Shown one piece after another: positions 44,502 to 54,440 of a stretch of 64,000 nt of DNA (position 1 is the stretch's first letter; each line of letters starts with the position of its first letter). Below the pieces are notes generated by a model that saw nothing but the letters and a program-made list of their open reading frames with translations, ran no database searches and was not told the origin of the DNA. The position numbers and the translations under genes are program-made. Origin of the DNA: Ruminiclostridium cellobioparum DSM 1351 = ATCC 15832 (GTDB taxonomy: Bacteria > Bacillota > Clostridia > Acetivibrionales > DSM-1351); assembly GCF_000621505.1 (NCBI RefSeq), contig NZ_JHYD01000015.1, positions 124,001-188,000 on the forward strand, in the 5' to 3' direction.

Positions 44502-44542
44502 ATTATACTTTTTTCATTGCATTAATTAAGTTTTTGAATTTA
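44502..44542 (-). promoter_or_regulatory. Importer operon promoter with candidate ROK operator
   Basis: TATAAT (44502-44507, - strand) with CTTAAT 17 nt upstream. The sequence at 44524-44542 overlaps the -35 and matches the palindrome region upstream of the ROK repressor gene (45869-45887) at 15 of 19 positions. A repressor bound here would block polymerase. Confidence 0.45.
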
Positions 44543-44602
44543 TTGGGTTTTAAGGATTTATAAATTTAAGATACATATTTTTTAATGCTTTGCAAAATTA
44601 AC

Positions 44603-45808
44603 CTACGCTTTAAATATTTCCTGTAATGCGATTACTGCCCCTCCCAATGCTCCCTGCACATCTCCAAAATCCGTCAGGACAATTTTCATATCATAATGCG
44701 GAGGAAATTTCTTCGCTTTGACATGTTTGATTATCATATCTTTATAAAGGTGGCACTTATTGATAAAATTACCTCCCATAACTATAACTTCTGGGCTGTA
44801 CAAATTCACTATATTTGTTATAGCTACGCTCACACATCTGGCACCTTCATCAATGACCGTCCTTGTAAGAGTATCATCCTTTTTTAAGGCATCTATCATC
44901 ATATCGATACTTATGTCGTCAATATCTTTAACCTGCTGCTCTATTATTGATTTTCTACCTTTTTTAATCTCACTTTTAACTTTATCCAATAACGCAACAC
45001 CTGATGAAATTGTTTCCAGACATCCGGTATTACCGCATTTGCACAATTTCCCGTTAATATCGATAGACATGTGACCGACATTGGCAGCTCCATCCTTAAA
45101 GCCGCGGAATAATTGGTCGTTTATTATAACTCCGCCGCCTATACCGATGTCATATATATTCATGGCAAAAAGATTTTTTACATCACTTACATCCCCGTAC
45201 CAATGTTCCGCAATAGCAGCAGCATTAGTGTCTTTCTCAAAATAAGTAGGTATATTCAATTTATCCTGAATAAGATTTTTAATGGGAACGCTGAACCATC
45301 CGGGGAAATTCGGAGGGTTGACCATTATGCCTTCCTCCCTGTCGTAAGGACCTGCTGATACCAAACCAATACCGCAGATTTTTTCCTTTGCTATGCCTGA
45401 CCGGGCAATGATCTTTTCTATTAAATCTATAATCCTGGCTATTACCTTCTCCTGGCCTTCAGAAATATTAGTATCTGCTTCAAGTCTCTCCACAATTTCA
45501 GCTTTAAAATTTGTGAGAATGCATGTGATTTTTACTACATTTAATTCTATACCGATAGCATAGCCTGCCTTGGCATTTAATTGCAGGAAAACCGGCCTTC
45601 TTCCGCCGTCGGATTCACCCTTTCCGGTTTCAATAACATATCCGCCCTCAATTAGTTCATGGATTATATTAGTCACTGTGGATTGGGTCAAACCCACTTC
45701 ATCTGCAATAACTTTTCGTGAAGCCGACACTTTCTCCCTTATATAATTCAGAACAACTTTTGAGTTAATAATTTTCATTCTTTCATTATTTATGTTTTTT
45801 GATTTCAT
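44603..45808 (-). CDS. ROK-family transcriptional repressor (NagC/XylR type)
   Basis: ATG at 45808, nine bases after GGAG, gives 401 residues. N-terminal winged helix (about 10-65: VLNYIREKVSASRKVIADEVGLTQSTVTNIIHELIEGGYVIE) and a ROK sugar-binding domain with GIELNVVKITCIL, EKDTNAAAIAEHW and the zinc motif CKCGNTGCLE (about 250-260). It lies just upstream of the importer operon on the same strand and most likely represses it, with a mannose-type sugar as inducer. A near-palindrome in its own promoter region suggests autoregulation. Confidence 0.9.
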   Translation of the reverse strand: MKSKNINNERMKIINSKVVLNYIREKVSASRKVIADEVGLTQSTVTNIIHELIEGGYVIETGKGESDGGRRPVFLQLNAKAGYAIGIELNVVKITCILTNFKAEIVERLEADTNISEGQEKVIARIIDLIEKIIARSGIAKEKICGIGLVSAGPYDREEGIMVNPPNFPGWFSVPIKNLIQDKLNIPTYFEKDTNAAAIAEHWYGDVSDVKNLFAMNIYDIGIGGGVIINDQLFRGFKDGAANVGHMSIDINGKLCKCGNTGCLETISSGVALLDKVKSEIKKGRKSIIEQQVKDIDDISIDMMIDALKKDDTLTRTVIDEGARCVSVAITNIVNLYSPEVIVMGGNFINKCHLYKDMIIKHVKAKKFPPHYDMKIVLTDFGDVQGALGGAVIALQEIFKA

Positions 45809-45868
45809 TTTTATCAACTCCATATTTCCACAGTTATTCCAAATTCAAAGGACTTACTTTTTCCATTG

Positions 45869-45887
45869 AATTAAGTTACTTAAATTA
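45869..45887 (-). promoter_or_regulatory. Candidate ROK operator upstream of its own gene
   Basis: TTAAGT-T-ACTTAA is a perfect 13-nt palindrome at 45871-45883, about 60 bases upstream of the repressor start, with an extended similar copy at 44524-44542 before the importer operon. Confidence 0.45.
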
Positions 45888-45963
45888 TATAAATCTTTTA
45901 TTCTAATGTCAATACCCAAATGCTCAAAAGTTTACAAAAGACCGCAAAGCCGCGCAGGTTTCA

Positions 45964-46941
45964 TTATTTATTTTGCGTGCTGCTTTTCTTTTGGTCTACT
46001 CTATTTATCGGCTGTCCTTTTGAAAAAGCACAGATATTATCCTGGATCAATGATACTAAACGTTGTCTTGTTTCTAACCCACGCCATCCCATGTGCGGAG
46101 TAATGATAACATTATCCATTGTATACAATGGGCTTGCATCATTTAATGGCTCCACTTCCTGCACATCTAATCCTGCACCTGCAATTACATTATTCTGCAG
46201 CGCGTCAATCAATGCTGCTTCATCAATTAATGCTCCTCGCGCAGTATTGATTAAATATGCTGTTGGTTTCATCATTGCCAGTGTTTCTTTATTGATCATA
46301 TGTCTTGTTGCTTCATTTAAAGGACAATTCAGAGAAATAAAATCGCTTTTCCTTAAAATATCTTCATTTGTTGCAAAGTTAATTTCCTCCATATCTACTC
46401 TGGGGGTTCTGGTAGATACTAAAATTTTCATGCCCAGTGCTTGCGCAACCTTGATTATTTCCTTTGCAATATTTCCATAGCCGATAACTCCAAGTGTTTT
46501 ACCGTTCAATTCCACATGGTCTACCATTAAGTGTTTATGGAAATTATCATGATTTCCTTCCGAAAGCATACGAATCTGTTTTTGCATTGAGCTTGCCAAA
46601 TTTAAAATCAAAAGAATTGCTGTATGTGCTACTCTTTTACTACTATAAGCGGGAATGTTACATAACAGGATTCCCTTTTCGCGTACTGCATCCAAATCTA
46701 TATTATTGTATCCGGTTCCGGCTTCACAAATCATCTTTACACTATCGGGAAACTTTCTAATAATGTCACCGCTGACTTTCATTTCTTTCGTTACAACTAT
46801 TGTAAAACCATCCACTCTCTCCAAAATTTTATCTTCAGGTGTTTCGTCATAGATTACCACTTCAGATGCAATTTGTGAGTAATCAATGTTCCCATCATAA
46901 TTTACAAGACCGGCATTCAATACCACCGTTTTATCATTCAT
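45964..46941 (-). CDS. D-isomer-specific 2-hydroxyacid dehydrogenase
   Basis: 325 residues, NAD-linked. The Rossmann loop is LGVIGYGNIAKEI (about 150), with GxGxxA in place of GxGxxG. Catalytic residues are present: Arg in NTARGALIDE, Glu in LDVQEVEP, His in ITPHMGWRG. Best likeness is to glycerate/hydroxypyruvate reductase (HprA) and phosphoglycerate dehydrogenase without a regulatory domain. It follows the serine hydrolase gene by 49 bases. The adjacent mannoside genes do not suggest a direct role. The C-terminal end is polar and slightly longer than usual. Confidence 0.85.
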   Translation of the reverse strand: MNDKTVVLNAGLVNYDGNIDYSQIASEVVIYDETPEDKILERVDGFTIVVTKEMKVSGDIIRKFPDSVKMICEAGTGYNNIDLDAVREKGILLCNIPAYSSKRVAHTAILLILNLASSMQKQIRMLSEGNHDNFHKHLMVDHVELNGKTLGVIGYGNIAKEIIKVAQALGMKILVSTRTPRVDMEEINFATNEDILRKSDFISLNCPLNEATRHMINKETLAMMKPTAYLINTARGALIDEAALIDALQNNVIAGAGLDVQEVEPLNDASPLYTMDNVIITPHMGWRGLETRQRLVSLIQDNICAFSKGQPINRVDQKKSSTQNK

Positions 46942-46990
46942 AATTTTGTCTCCTTTTGGTATTGTTAATTACTAATTTGCAATGGTAACT

Positions 46991-47962
46991 TCAATTAATA
47001 GATTTAAAAATATACTCACGAAAATATTGCATTGGTTTCATCGTATCGCTATAATTTTCGCTGACAAAAACAGCCACCATATCATATTCCGGAACGATGA
47101 TGATAAACTGACCAAATAAGCCCATAGCAAAATAAAACTGTACTTCCTTATCTTCTTTCGCACTGATACTTGATACCCACCATTGATAGCCATAATGCCC
47201 GATAACCGGATATGTTAAGAATCGAGGGATCGTTGACTCTGTAATCCAGTTTTGAGGTAAAATTTCTATACCTTTAATAGTCCCTTTTTTCAGATAAAGA
47301 TAACCGAATTTCAACATATCCTGTATCTTCATGCTCAATCCGTTTGCGCCGAGATTGATATTTTGTTTACTAAGCCAATGAGCATCTTTAATACCGAGCG
47401 GTGCAAACAAGTGTTCTTCAGCGAATTTACTTGTTGTTGTGCCGGATACTCTTTGTATGATGGCTGATAGTAGATGGGAGCAGCCTGAATTATAGTTCAT
47501 TTTTTCGCCTGGATTTGCTTCCATTTCTCGATCAAAGATGAATTGAATGATATTTTTACTGTATTCCATCGGGGAGAAGTAATTCCATTCGCCAAATTCA
47601 GGCCAATCGAGCCCCGCACTCATAGTCAGTAAATGATAAAGCGTAATATGCTGTTTTCTTATGTCACTTTGATTCGATAGCACGTCTCCGAAGAATTCAA
47701 CTATCGGGGTGTTGATATCCTGTAAAAGCCCTTGCTTCATGCAAATACCAATTAATGCAGATGTAAAGCTTTTTGTACTTGAATTGATGTGATGAACGCC
47801 GTTTTCAGCCTTTTTGTTTTTATAGTACTCAAATATGATATTTTCGTTACGCATCACAAGGCTGCAGAGAATACCATCCTTTTTCATGCCTCTTCTCATA
47901 TTTTCTAAAATAATATTATTCATACCGCTTGCTTGCGGATTAGCATTTGAAAATGCTATCAT
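46991..47962 (-). CDS. Serine beta-lactamase-like hydrolase (class C/PBP fold)
   Basis: 323 residues with no signal peptide or membrane helix. Active-site SxxK is SSTK (about 62-65), the second motif is YNSG (about 149), and the third region has HYGYQWW near 245, as in esterase-like members. The family includes esterases, D-aminopeptidases and 6-aminohexanoate hydrolases; beta-lactamase activity is unlikely for a cytoplasmic protein. Composition is AT-rich compared with the neighbouring metabolic genes. It is the last gene before a transposase remnant and the tRNA-Ser pair. Confidence 0.82.
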   Translation of the reverse strand: MIAFSNANPQASGMNNIILENMRRGMKKDGILCSLVMRNENIIFEYYKNKKAENGVHHINSSTKSFTSALIGICMKQGLLQDINTPIVEFFGDVLSNQSDIRKQHITLYHLLTMSAGLDWPEFGEWNYFSPMEYSKNIIQFIFDREMEANPGEKMNYNSGCSHLLSAIIQRVSGTTTSKFAEEHLFAPLGIKDAHWLSKQNINLGANGLSMKIQDMLKFGYLYLKKGTIKGIEILPQNWITESTIPRFLTYPVIGHYGYQWWVSSISAKEDKEVQFYFAMGLFGQFIIIVPEYDMVAVFVSENYSDTMKPMQYFREYIFKSIN

Positions 47963-48132
47963 ACATTTTATCCTTTTTCTCTGTATTTTTTTCCAATCTG
48001 TAAGCTTTTTCCCGTATTTCCTGTGCAGGAAAACGTCCCGCGCCCATGAGCAATTATATGCCTATTCATTAATGGATTCTCCGAATAATTCCTGATTCCT
48101 GTATGTTATAAAAGTAAATTTACCTCTATTAT

Positions 48133-48237
48133 ACCTTGCCAGAGCAAAAAGAAACAGACAAACTTCTTGCCTACAATATTAAAAGGGCAATAAATATCAT
48201 AGGAACAAAGAAATTAATAGAAGCAATGCAGGGATAA
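48133..48237 (+). pseudogene. Remnant of a transposase C-terminus
   Basis: About 34 codons are open to a stop at 48235-48237, with an in-frame stop not far upstream and no start codon. The predicted peptide ends KRAINIIGTKKLIEAMQG, a style of ending seen in some IS transposases (a DDE-type C-terminal tail). It is in a plausible coding composition while the flanks are not. No terminal repeats were identified. The family cannot be named with confidence. Confidence 0.4.
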
Positions 48238-48257
48238 AAAAGAGGAAACTCTTTTTT
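48236..48257. terminator. Hairpin after the transposase remnant
   Basis: Nine-bp stem AAAAAAGAG/CTCTTTTTT with loop GAAA, starting at the stop of the remnant; works in both directions. Confidence 0.6.
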
Positions 48258-48315
48258 ATTGAAAAATTATATTGAAAAAAGCCCGCAAACGCACTAAAAT
48301 TTTATATATAAAACG

Positions 48316-48346
48316 CTGAAAAGCCTGATAAAATCAGGCTTTTCAG
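48316..48346 (-). terminator. Terminator of the tRNA-Ser unit
   Basis: Perfect 14-bp stem CTGAAAAGCCTGAT / ATCAGGCTTTTCAG with loop AAA, just after the 3' end of tRNA-Ser(GCT). The distal side has a TTTT run and further T. Confidence 0.85.
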
Positions 48347-48354
48347 ACAAATTG

Positions 48355-48446
48355 TGGCGGAGAAGCGGGGATTCGAACCCCGGCTAGAGTTACCCCTACT
48401 AACGGTTTAGCAAACCGTCCCCTTCGACCTGCTTGGGTACTTCTCC
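48355..48446 (-). tRNA. tRNA-Ser (anticodon GCT)
   Basis: 92 nt including encoded CCA. The acceptor stem GGAGAAG pairs with CTTCTCC; the anticodon loop TTTGCTAAA gives GCT (codons AGC/AGT). A long variable arm, as in all class II serine tRNAs, and the T-loop GTTCGAATC are present. It is second in a two-tRNA unit with tRNA-Ser(TGA), 43 bases downstream of it. Confidence 0.97.
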
Positions 48447-48489
48447 ATTTACTTTAAGCTGACTCATTTAGAGCCAGCTTTTATTAAAT

Positions 48490-48580
48490 TGGCGGAGAGA
48501 GTGAGATTCGAACTCACGGTAGGCTCACACCTACGCCGGTTTTCAAGACCGGTGCCTTAAACCAACTCGACCATCTCTCC
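48490..48580 (-). tRNA. tRNA-Ser (anticodon TGA)
   Basis: 91 nt including CCA. The acceptor stem is GGAGAGA/TCTCTCC; the anticodon loop TCTTGAAAA gives TGA (codons TCA/TCN). A long variable arm is present and the T-loop is GTTCGAATC. First in the unit, served by the promoter at 48607-48635. Confidence 0.97.
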
Positions 48581-48606
48581 AGGTCATCGCGTCAGCAACG
48601 AACTTA

Positions 48607-48635
48607 ATTTTACAATGAATCCGACTATTTGTCAA
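48607..48635 (-). promoter_or_regulatory. Sigma-A promoter of the tRNA-Ser unit
   Basis: TTGACA (48630-48635), 17 nt, TAAAAT (48607-48612) on the - strand. Confidence 0.85.
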
Positions 48636-48713
48636 CACTTTAATTGCAGAAAACTTGTAAAAAGAACCGCTGTAATAATTACCAGAGCTCACTTTTATGC
48701 TTTTCCTGCCTTA

Positions 48714-49481
48714 TTACCCCATTACCTTTTTATTCAGCGCTTTCATATCTTTAGTAAAAGAACTTTTAGGACAATTAATGAAAAACTCTCCTATTGTTTT
48801 TTTTACACCATCAATATTTGAAATTTTATAATATGAGTTGGCCATATAATAGTATGCATCATCTACGTAATATTCATTCTTTTCTGAGAATTCTATGGCC
48901 CTGGAAAGGTTTAATATTGCCTCGGAATAATTTTTCTTTCTATAATTTCCATACCCCTCCCTGTATAAGAGCAAAGATGCTTTCGAATAACTCTCTTTTG
49001 CCAATTCATTATACAACTGCAGTGCACTGTTACTGAGGTAAGCAGTATTTATATTGAATTTCAGATTTACCGCACAGCTTATATAATCTTCTTTAATATA
49101 GTCATCCTGAGCTTTCATTAACAAATCGGCAGCACCGGTTGCATTTTTGTATTGTGTTTGAATATCGCTGCTTTTTTCTTCTTCAGCTGCCAGTTGCTGT
49201 TCTGACTGTAACAGTTTATTTCTCAGAGCATCAATTTCCGATTTAAGTCTTTTATTTTCTTTAACAGCACTGTTAAAGTCGGTGACTGCATTTATCTTTG
49301 CCTTTTCCTGTGATGACAGTTTGTTTTGATATTCACTTATGTTATTTTGAAATTTAACCTGGCTATATGCAGTCAGTAACAATACTATGAATGCACCAGT
49401 AAATAAAATCAACGCATACATCCATATTTGCTTCTTTTCGTTTTTACTTTCCTTATTATTTGTAAATAATTTAAAGTTCAT
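48714..49481 (-). CDS. Membrane-anchored coiled-coil/TPR protein of unknown function
   Basis: About 255 residues from the ATG at 49481 (GGAGG 11 bases before; ATGs at 49514 and 49499 are alternatives). One membrane helix (about 20-40: IWMYALILFTGAFIVLLLTA) is followed by a coiled coil (about 50-110), then helical repeats of tetratricopeptide type (KASLLLYREGYGNYRKKNYSEAILNLSRAIEF; DDAYYYMANSYYKI). The repeats face outward if the N-terminus is inside. No family name is recognised. It is the last gene of the parA-parB-DUF4446 series, so a role near the envelope or in division is possible, by context only. Confidence 0.6.
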   Translation of the reverse strand: MNFKLFTNNKESKNEKKQIWMYALILFTGAFIVLLLTAYSQVKFQNNISEYQNKLSSQEKAKINAVTDFNSAVKENKRLKSEIDALRNKLLQSEQQLAAEEEKSSDIQTQYKNATGAADLLMKAQDDYIKEDYISCAVNLKFNINTAYLSNSALQLYNELAKESYSKASLLLYREGYGNYRKKNYSEAILNLSRAIEFSEKNEYYVDDAYYYMANSYYKISNIDGVKKTIGEFFINCPKSSFTKDMKALNKKVMG

Positions 49482-49522
49482 ATTCCGAATGGCCTCCATA
49501 TGCCTTTTTGGCATAAAACACG

Positions 49523-50056
49523 CTATAACTGAGCAGTATAATTTCTTTCAATATTGGTTTTCTTGGCAATATCAATTGCCTGTATCTCTTCAGCAGACAG
49601 TGTATACTTGGATTTTCCCAGAGTAACGGGTTTTGCATAAGTTGAGGAGCTGTCTCTTGCATATATTCCGCTGATTATAATACCGGAATCGTTATTATCC
49701 AGCAGAGCAATTGAAAAGCTGAGATCACTTCCTACATTATCGAATGCATTAAACCTCACTATACCCACTTTTTGTATGCATTGTATTAGGTATCTTTCAA
49801 TTTCATTAATTTTCAGTTCAATATCCCTATTCCTAGAATTAACCGAATTAACACTTTCAAGGCAGTTTTCCAAAAGCTCTTCCATATTTCTGTCACTTAA
49901 GCCATTCATAAATCTATTATACTTTGTCCTGATCCTATTTGTTTTTTTAATATTGGCTATAAGCATAAAACAATTAATTATTAGAATAAAGAAGGCTATT
50001 GCAAACAAAATCAAAATCTCAAATTGCAAATTTAAAATATTATTTATAAAATCCAT
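49523..50056 (-). CDS. DUF4446 family membrane protein
   Basis: ATG at 50056 (AGGAG about nine bases before) gives 177 residues; one at 50074 is possible. One N-terminal membrane helix (about 12-35), a coiled-coil stretch (about 50-90) and a C-terminal beta-rich DUF4446 core (VGIVRFNAFDNVGSDLSFSIALLDNNDSGIIISGIYARDSSSTYAKPV). The function is unknown. The gene is commonly placed just after parB in clostridia, as it is here, suggesting a link to chromosome segregation or the spore septum. The last part keeps the family's acidic-basic tail. Confidence 0.85.
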   Translation of the reverse strand: MDFINNILNLQFEILILFAIAFFILIINCFMLIANIKKTNRIRTKYNRFMNGLSDRNMEELLENCLESVNSVNSRNRDIELKINEIERYLIQCIQKVGIVRFNAFDNVGSDLSFSIALLDNNDSGIIISGIYARDSSSTYAKPVTLGKSKYTLSAEEIQAIDIAKKTNIERNYTAQL

Positions 50057-50178
50057 TTTTTCATTACTCCTCATGTCTCTAACTTACTAAAAAAATCCTA
50101 TTTTTTTAGTATATAGTCTATTTGCCCACAATTTCGGTTTTAAGGATAAATTTATCTTTATATACAAATATCATTTGC

Positions 50179-50205
50179 TTCGTTTTAAAAATGCATTAAA
50201 ACGAA
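50179..50205. repeat. Inverted repeat after parB
   Basis: TTCGTTTTAA (50179-50188) and TTAAAACGAA (50196-50205) are perfect 10-nt arms with a 7-nt loop. No T-run follows, so termination is uncertain. Confidence 0.45.
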
Positions 50206-50223
50206 TTTTAGAAGGCCGTTTTT

Positions 50224-51066
50224 TTAACGGCTTTTGTAAAAAAATTCTAATAATCTTTCAAGTTCATCATTTGAATAATACTCTATAGTTATTTTACCTT
50301 TATTATTATTTGCTTGTAATTTTACTTTAGTACCCAAAATATTTTTTAACCTATCTTCAACAAACTTAAAATCTGGATTCTCAACAACTTTTTTCTTTTC
50401 ACTTTTATTTTGGAATAACTTTTTTATATAATTCTCAGTTTCCCTTACACTCAATTTATTTTCAATAATATATTCCGCAGCCTTCAGCTGAATTTCAGGG
50501 TCCTGTATAATAACCAGTGTACGTGCATGTCCACTTGTTAAATCACCGCTTACAATATATTTTTTTACATCTTCGGAAAGGCCGAGGAGGCGAAGAGAGT
50601 TTGCAATGGCCGGTCGGCTTCTGCCTATAGTCTCAGCTATTTGTTCCTGAGTCATATCATACTCATTCATGAGGTGAAGGAAAGCATCTGCTTCTTCAAT
50701 TGGATTTAGATCTTCCCTCTGAAGGTTTTCAATCAAAGCTACTTCCATTACCTGTTTATTTGTAAATTCTTTTATTAATACGGGTACTTTGCTTAATCCG
50801 GCAAGTTTGGCCGCACGCCATCTTCTCTCACCGGCAATTATTATATATCTGTTATTATCTTTTTTTACTATTATTGGTTGGATTATTCCGTGTTGTTTTA
50901 TTGAATCTGATAATTGAACTAATTTTTCATCATCAAAATATTTACGGGGCTGCCCCGCATTTGGCTCTATTTCATTAATCCTTAGTTCTATTATTCCTGT
51001 CTCATCCTCTGTTGCTTCATTTGATATAAGTGCACCGAGACCCTTACCCAGACCCTTTTTTACCAT
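50224..51066 (-). CDS. parB: Chromosome-partitioning protein ParB (Spo0J)
   Basis: 280 residues. The N-terminal GLGKGLGALI leader contacts ParA; the CTP-binding box is IIAGERRWRAAKLAG (about 77-91); the ENLQREDLNPIEEA motif and the central helix-turn-helix MTQEQIAETIGRSRPAIANSLRLL bind parS; the C-terminal dimer domain follows. ParB clamps onto parS, spreads with CTP, and loads condensin. Two perfect parS sites lie 0.9-1 kb upstream and a third near-perfect one is at 12.75 kb. The stop codon sits within the loop of a GCCGTT/AACGGC hairpin. It follows parA by five bases. Confidence 0.97.
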   Translation of the reverse strand: MVKKGLGKGLGALISNEATEDETGIIELRINEIEPNAGQPRKYFDDEKLVQLSDSIKQHGIIQPIIVKKDNNRYIIIAGERRWRAAKLAGLSKVPVLIKEFTNKQVMEVALIENLQREDLNPIEEADAFLHLMNEYDMTQEQIAETIGRSRPAIANSLRLLGLSEDVKKYIVSGDLTSGHARTLVIIQDPEIQLKAAEYIIENKLSVRETENYIKKLFQNKSEKKKVVENPDFKFVEDRLKNILGTKVKLQANNNKGKITIEYYSNDELERLLEFFYKSR

Positions 51067-51071
51067 ACTCT

Positions 51072-51845
51072 TTATACCACCTCTTCAGAATACTCTATTA
51101 CTTCTTCTGCTAATTCAATATAGCATTCAGCTCCCTTTGATTTTGCATCATACAATATTATAGGCAACCCAAAACTGGGAGCTTCACTTAGTCTCACATT
51201 TCTTGGTATAACTGTTCTATAAACCTTATTTCTAAAATATTTTTTAACTTCATCAACTACCTGTATTGATAAATTTGTTCTGGCATCAAACATTGTTAAT
51301 ACAACACCTTCTACGTCCAGTTCAGGATTCAGGTGTTTTTGAACCAGTTTAACAGTGTTCATTAATTGGCTTAAACCCTCCAACGCATAATACTCGCATT
51401 GGATAGGCACCAAAATAGTATCAGCTGCAGTTAGAGAATTTAATGTGAGAAGTCCTAATGACGGCGGGCAGTCGATTATAATAAAATCATATTCTTTTTT
51501 TATGTAGTACAACGCTGCCTTTAATCTGTTTTCCCTTGATATCACAGATACCAGTTCAACTTCTGCACCCGCAAGTTGTATATTGGATGGACACAGCATA
51601 AGATTGTCGATACAGGTTTTAATCAAAGTGTTTTCAATCGCTTCATCATTAATAATTACATCATATACTGAATGCTTAATTGATTTTTTATCCACCCCAA
51701 GCCCGCTTGTTGTGTTGCCTTGAGGGTCTATGTCAATAACCAGGACCTTTTTACCTTTATATGCAAGGCATGCACTTAAATTTACTGCTGTTGTTGTCTT
51801 TCCAACTCCACCTTTTTGGTTTGCAATGGCAATTATTTTCGCCAA
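51072..51845 (-). CDS. parA: Chromosome-partitioning ATPase ParA (Soj)
   Basis: 257 residues. Deviant Walker A KGGVGKTT (about 11-18), switch DIDPQGNTTSGLG, and DYDFIIIDCPPSLGLLTLNSL (Walker B). Moves origins with ParB and, in Bacillus, also controls DnaA. The start is TTG, ten bases after AGGAG. Two parS palindromes lie 110-200 bases upstream, in its promoter region, so ParB probably regulates this operon. Placed after gyrB rather than beside mnmG-rsmG as in Bacillus. Confidence 0.95.
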   Translation of the reverse strand: MAKIIAIANQKGGVGKTTTAVNLSACLAYKGKKVLVIDIDPQGNTTSGLGVDKKSIKHSVYDVIINDEAIENTLIKTCIDNLMLCPSNIQLAGAEVELVSVISRENRLKAALYYIKKEYDFIIIDCPPSLGLLTLNSLTAADTILVPIQCEYYALEGLSQLMNTVKLVQKHLNPELDVEGVVLTMFDARTNLSIQVVDEVKKYFRNKVYRTVIPRNVRLSEAPSFGLPIILYDAKSKGAECYIELAEEVIEYSEEVV

Positions 51846-51948
51846 GAAAATCTCACTCCTTATCGAGCAAACTATACTTTACTCATTAATCTCCATTTGA
51901 AAATTATATCATAGGGGAAATAATATTACAAAGAATTTAATTTAAATG

Positions 51949-51974
51949 TAAAATGTTTCACGTGAAACATTTTA
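51949..51974. promoter_or_regulatory. parS: parS site (perfect, within a 26-bp palindrome)
   Basis: TGTTTCACGTGAAACA is exact at 51954-51969; the symmetry extends to TAAAATG...CATTTTA, 26 bp in all. Confidence 0.97.
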
Positions 51975-52028
51975 TTACTAATTTATTCTGATCCATTAAT
52001 AAATATTCCTTATAGATCCGACTATAAA

Positions 52029-52044
52029 TGTTTCACGTGAAACA
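52029..52044. promoter_or_regulatory. parS: parS site (perfect)
   Basis: TGTTTCACGTGAAACA exact, 75 bases from the neighbouring parS. Lies between the gyrB terminator and parA. Confidence 0.97.
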
Positions 52045-52052
52045 AAAAACAA

Positions 52053-52100
52053 AACCTATTTCATATAGCACATAATTTATCAATGCTGATGAAATAGGTT
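52053..52100 (-). terminator. Terminator of gyrB
   Basis: AACCTATTTCAT (52053-52064) and ATGAAATAGGTT (52089-52100) form a perfect 12-bp stem with a 24-nt loop; T-rich bases follow on the - strand. Confidence 0.8.
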
Positions 52101-52140
52101 ATTTTTAAATAGATTTCTTCATATACTGTTTATCATAAAA

Positions 52141-54090
<1,950 letters not shown>

Positions 54091-54099
54091 TCAAAACAT

Positions 54100-54369
54100 T
54101 TATACATTTGCAATCTCACTAATAAAGCTTGATCTCTTCTGAAGAGTAACTGATGATATGGGTGACAAATAGATCTTACTTTTTTTATCAGTTTCAGTTA
54201 TAATAAAAGATTTCGGGAGATCTTCAGATATACTCTCAATAAATCCTTCCTCTTCAGCTATCTTTAAAAACTCCTTTGTATCCTTTGAAATTGTTGTAGT
54301 ATCAATATCCATAATAGCAATAACATTTTTAATAGGAATAACTACATCTCCACCTATATGCAAAAACAT
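54100..54369 (-). CDS. remB: Extracellular matrix regulator RemB-like protein (DUF370, YaaB)
   Basis: ATG at 54369 (eight bases after GGAGG) gives 89 residues beginning MFLHIGGDVVIPIKNVIAIMD, which fits the RemB start better than the ATG six bases earlier. The beta-rich N-terminal domain is the DUF370 fold related to the RemA DNA-binding protein. In Bacillus it sits between recF and gyrB, as here. The C-terminus (YLSPISSVTLQKRSSF) is typical. Molecular role is not clear. Confidence 0.85.
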   Translation of the reverse strand: MFLHIGGDVVIPIKNVIAIMDIDTTTISKDTKEFLKIAEEEGFIESISEDLPKSFIITETDKKSKIYLSPISSVTLQKRSSFISEIANV

Positions 54370-54440
54370 TTCCATGTCCTCCCATGAACGTCTACCTTTA
54401 ATTTTACATTATTAATAAATTTAATGCAAACTAACATTTT

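Larger units (their letters stand above)
47963..48354. other. Intergenic region with element remnant and terminators
   Basis: 392 bases between the hydrolase gene and tRNA-Ser(GCT). It contains a short transposase-like coding remnant (48133-48237) and two hairpins (48236-48257, 48316-48346). The first 170 bases show nothing recognisable. Confidence 0.6.

Noticed and set aside
48133-48237. Intact insertion sequence
   Set aside because: Only a short C-terminal coding stretch is present, without a start codon or terminal inverted repeats.
48361-48580. Tandem similar sequences as a CRISPR or other repeat array
   Set aside because: They are two serine tRNA genes that resemble each other as isoacceptors.
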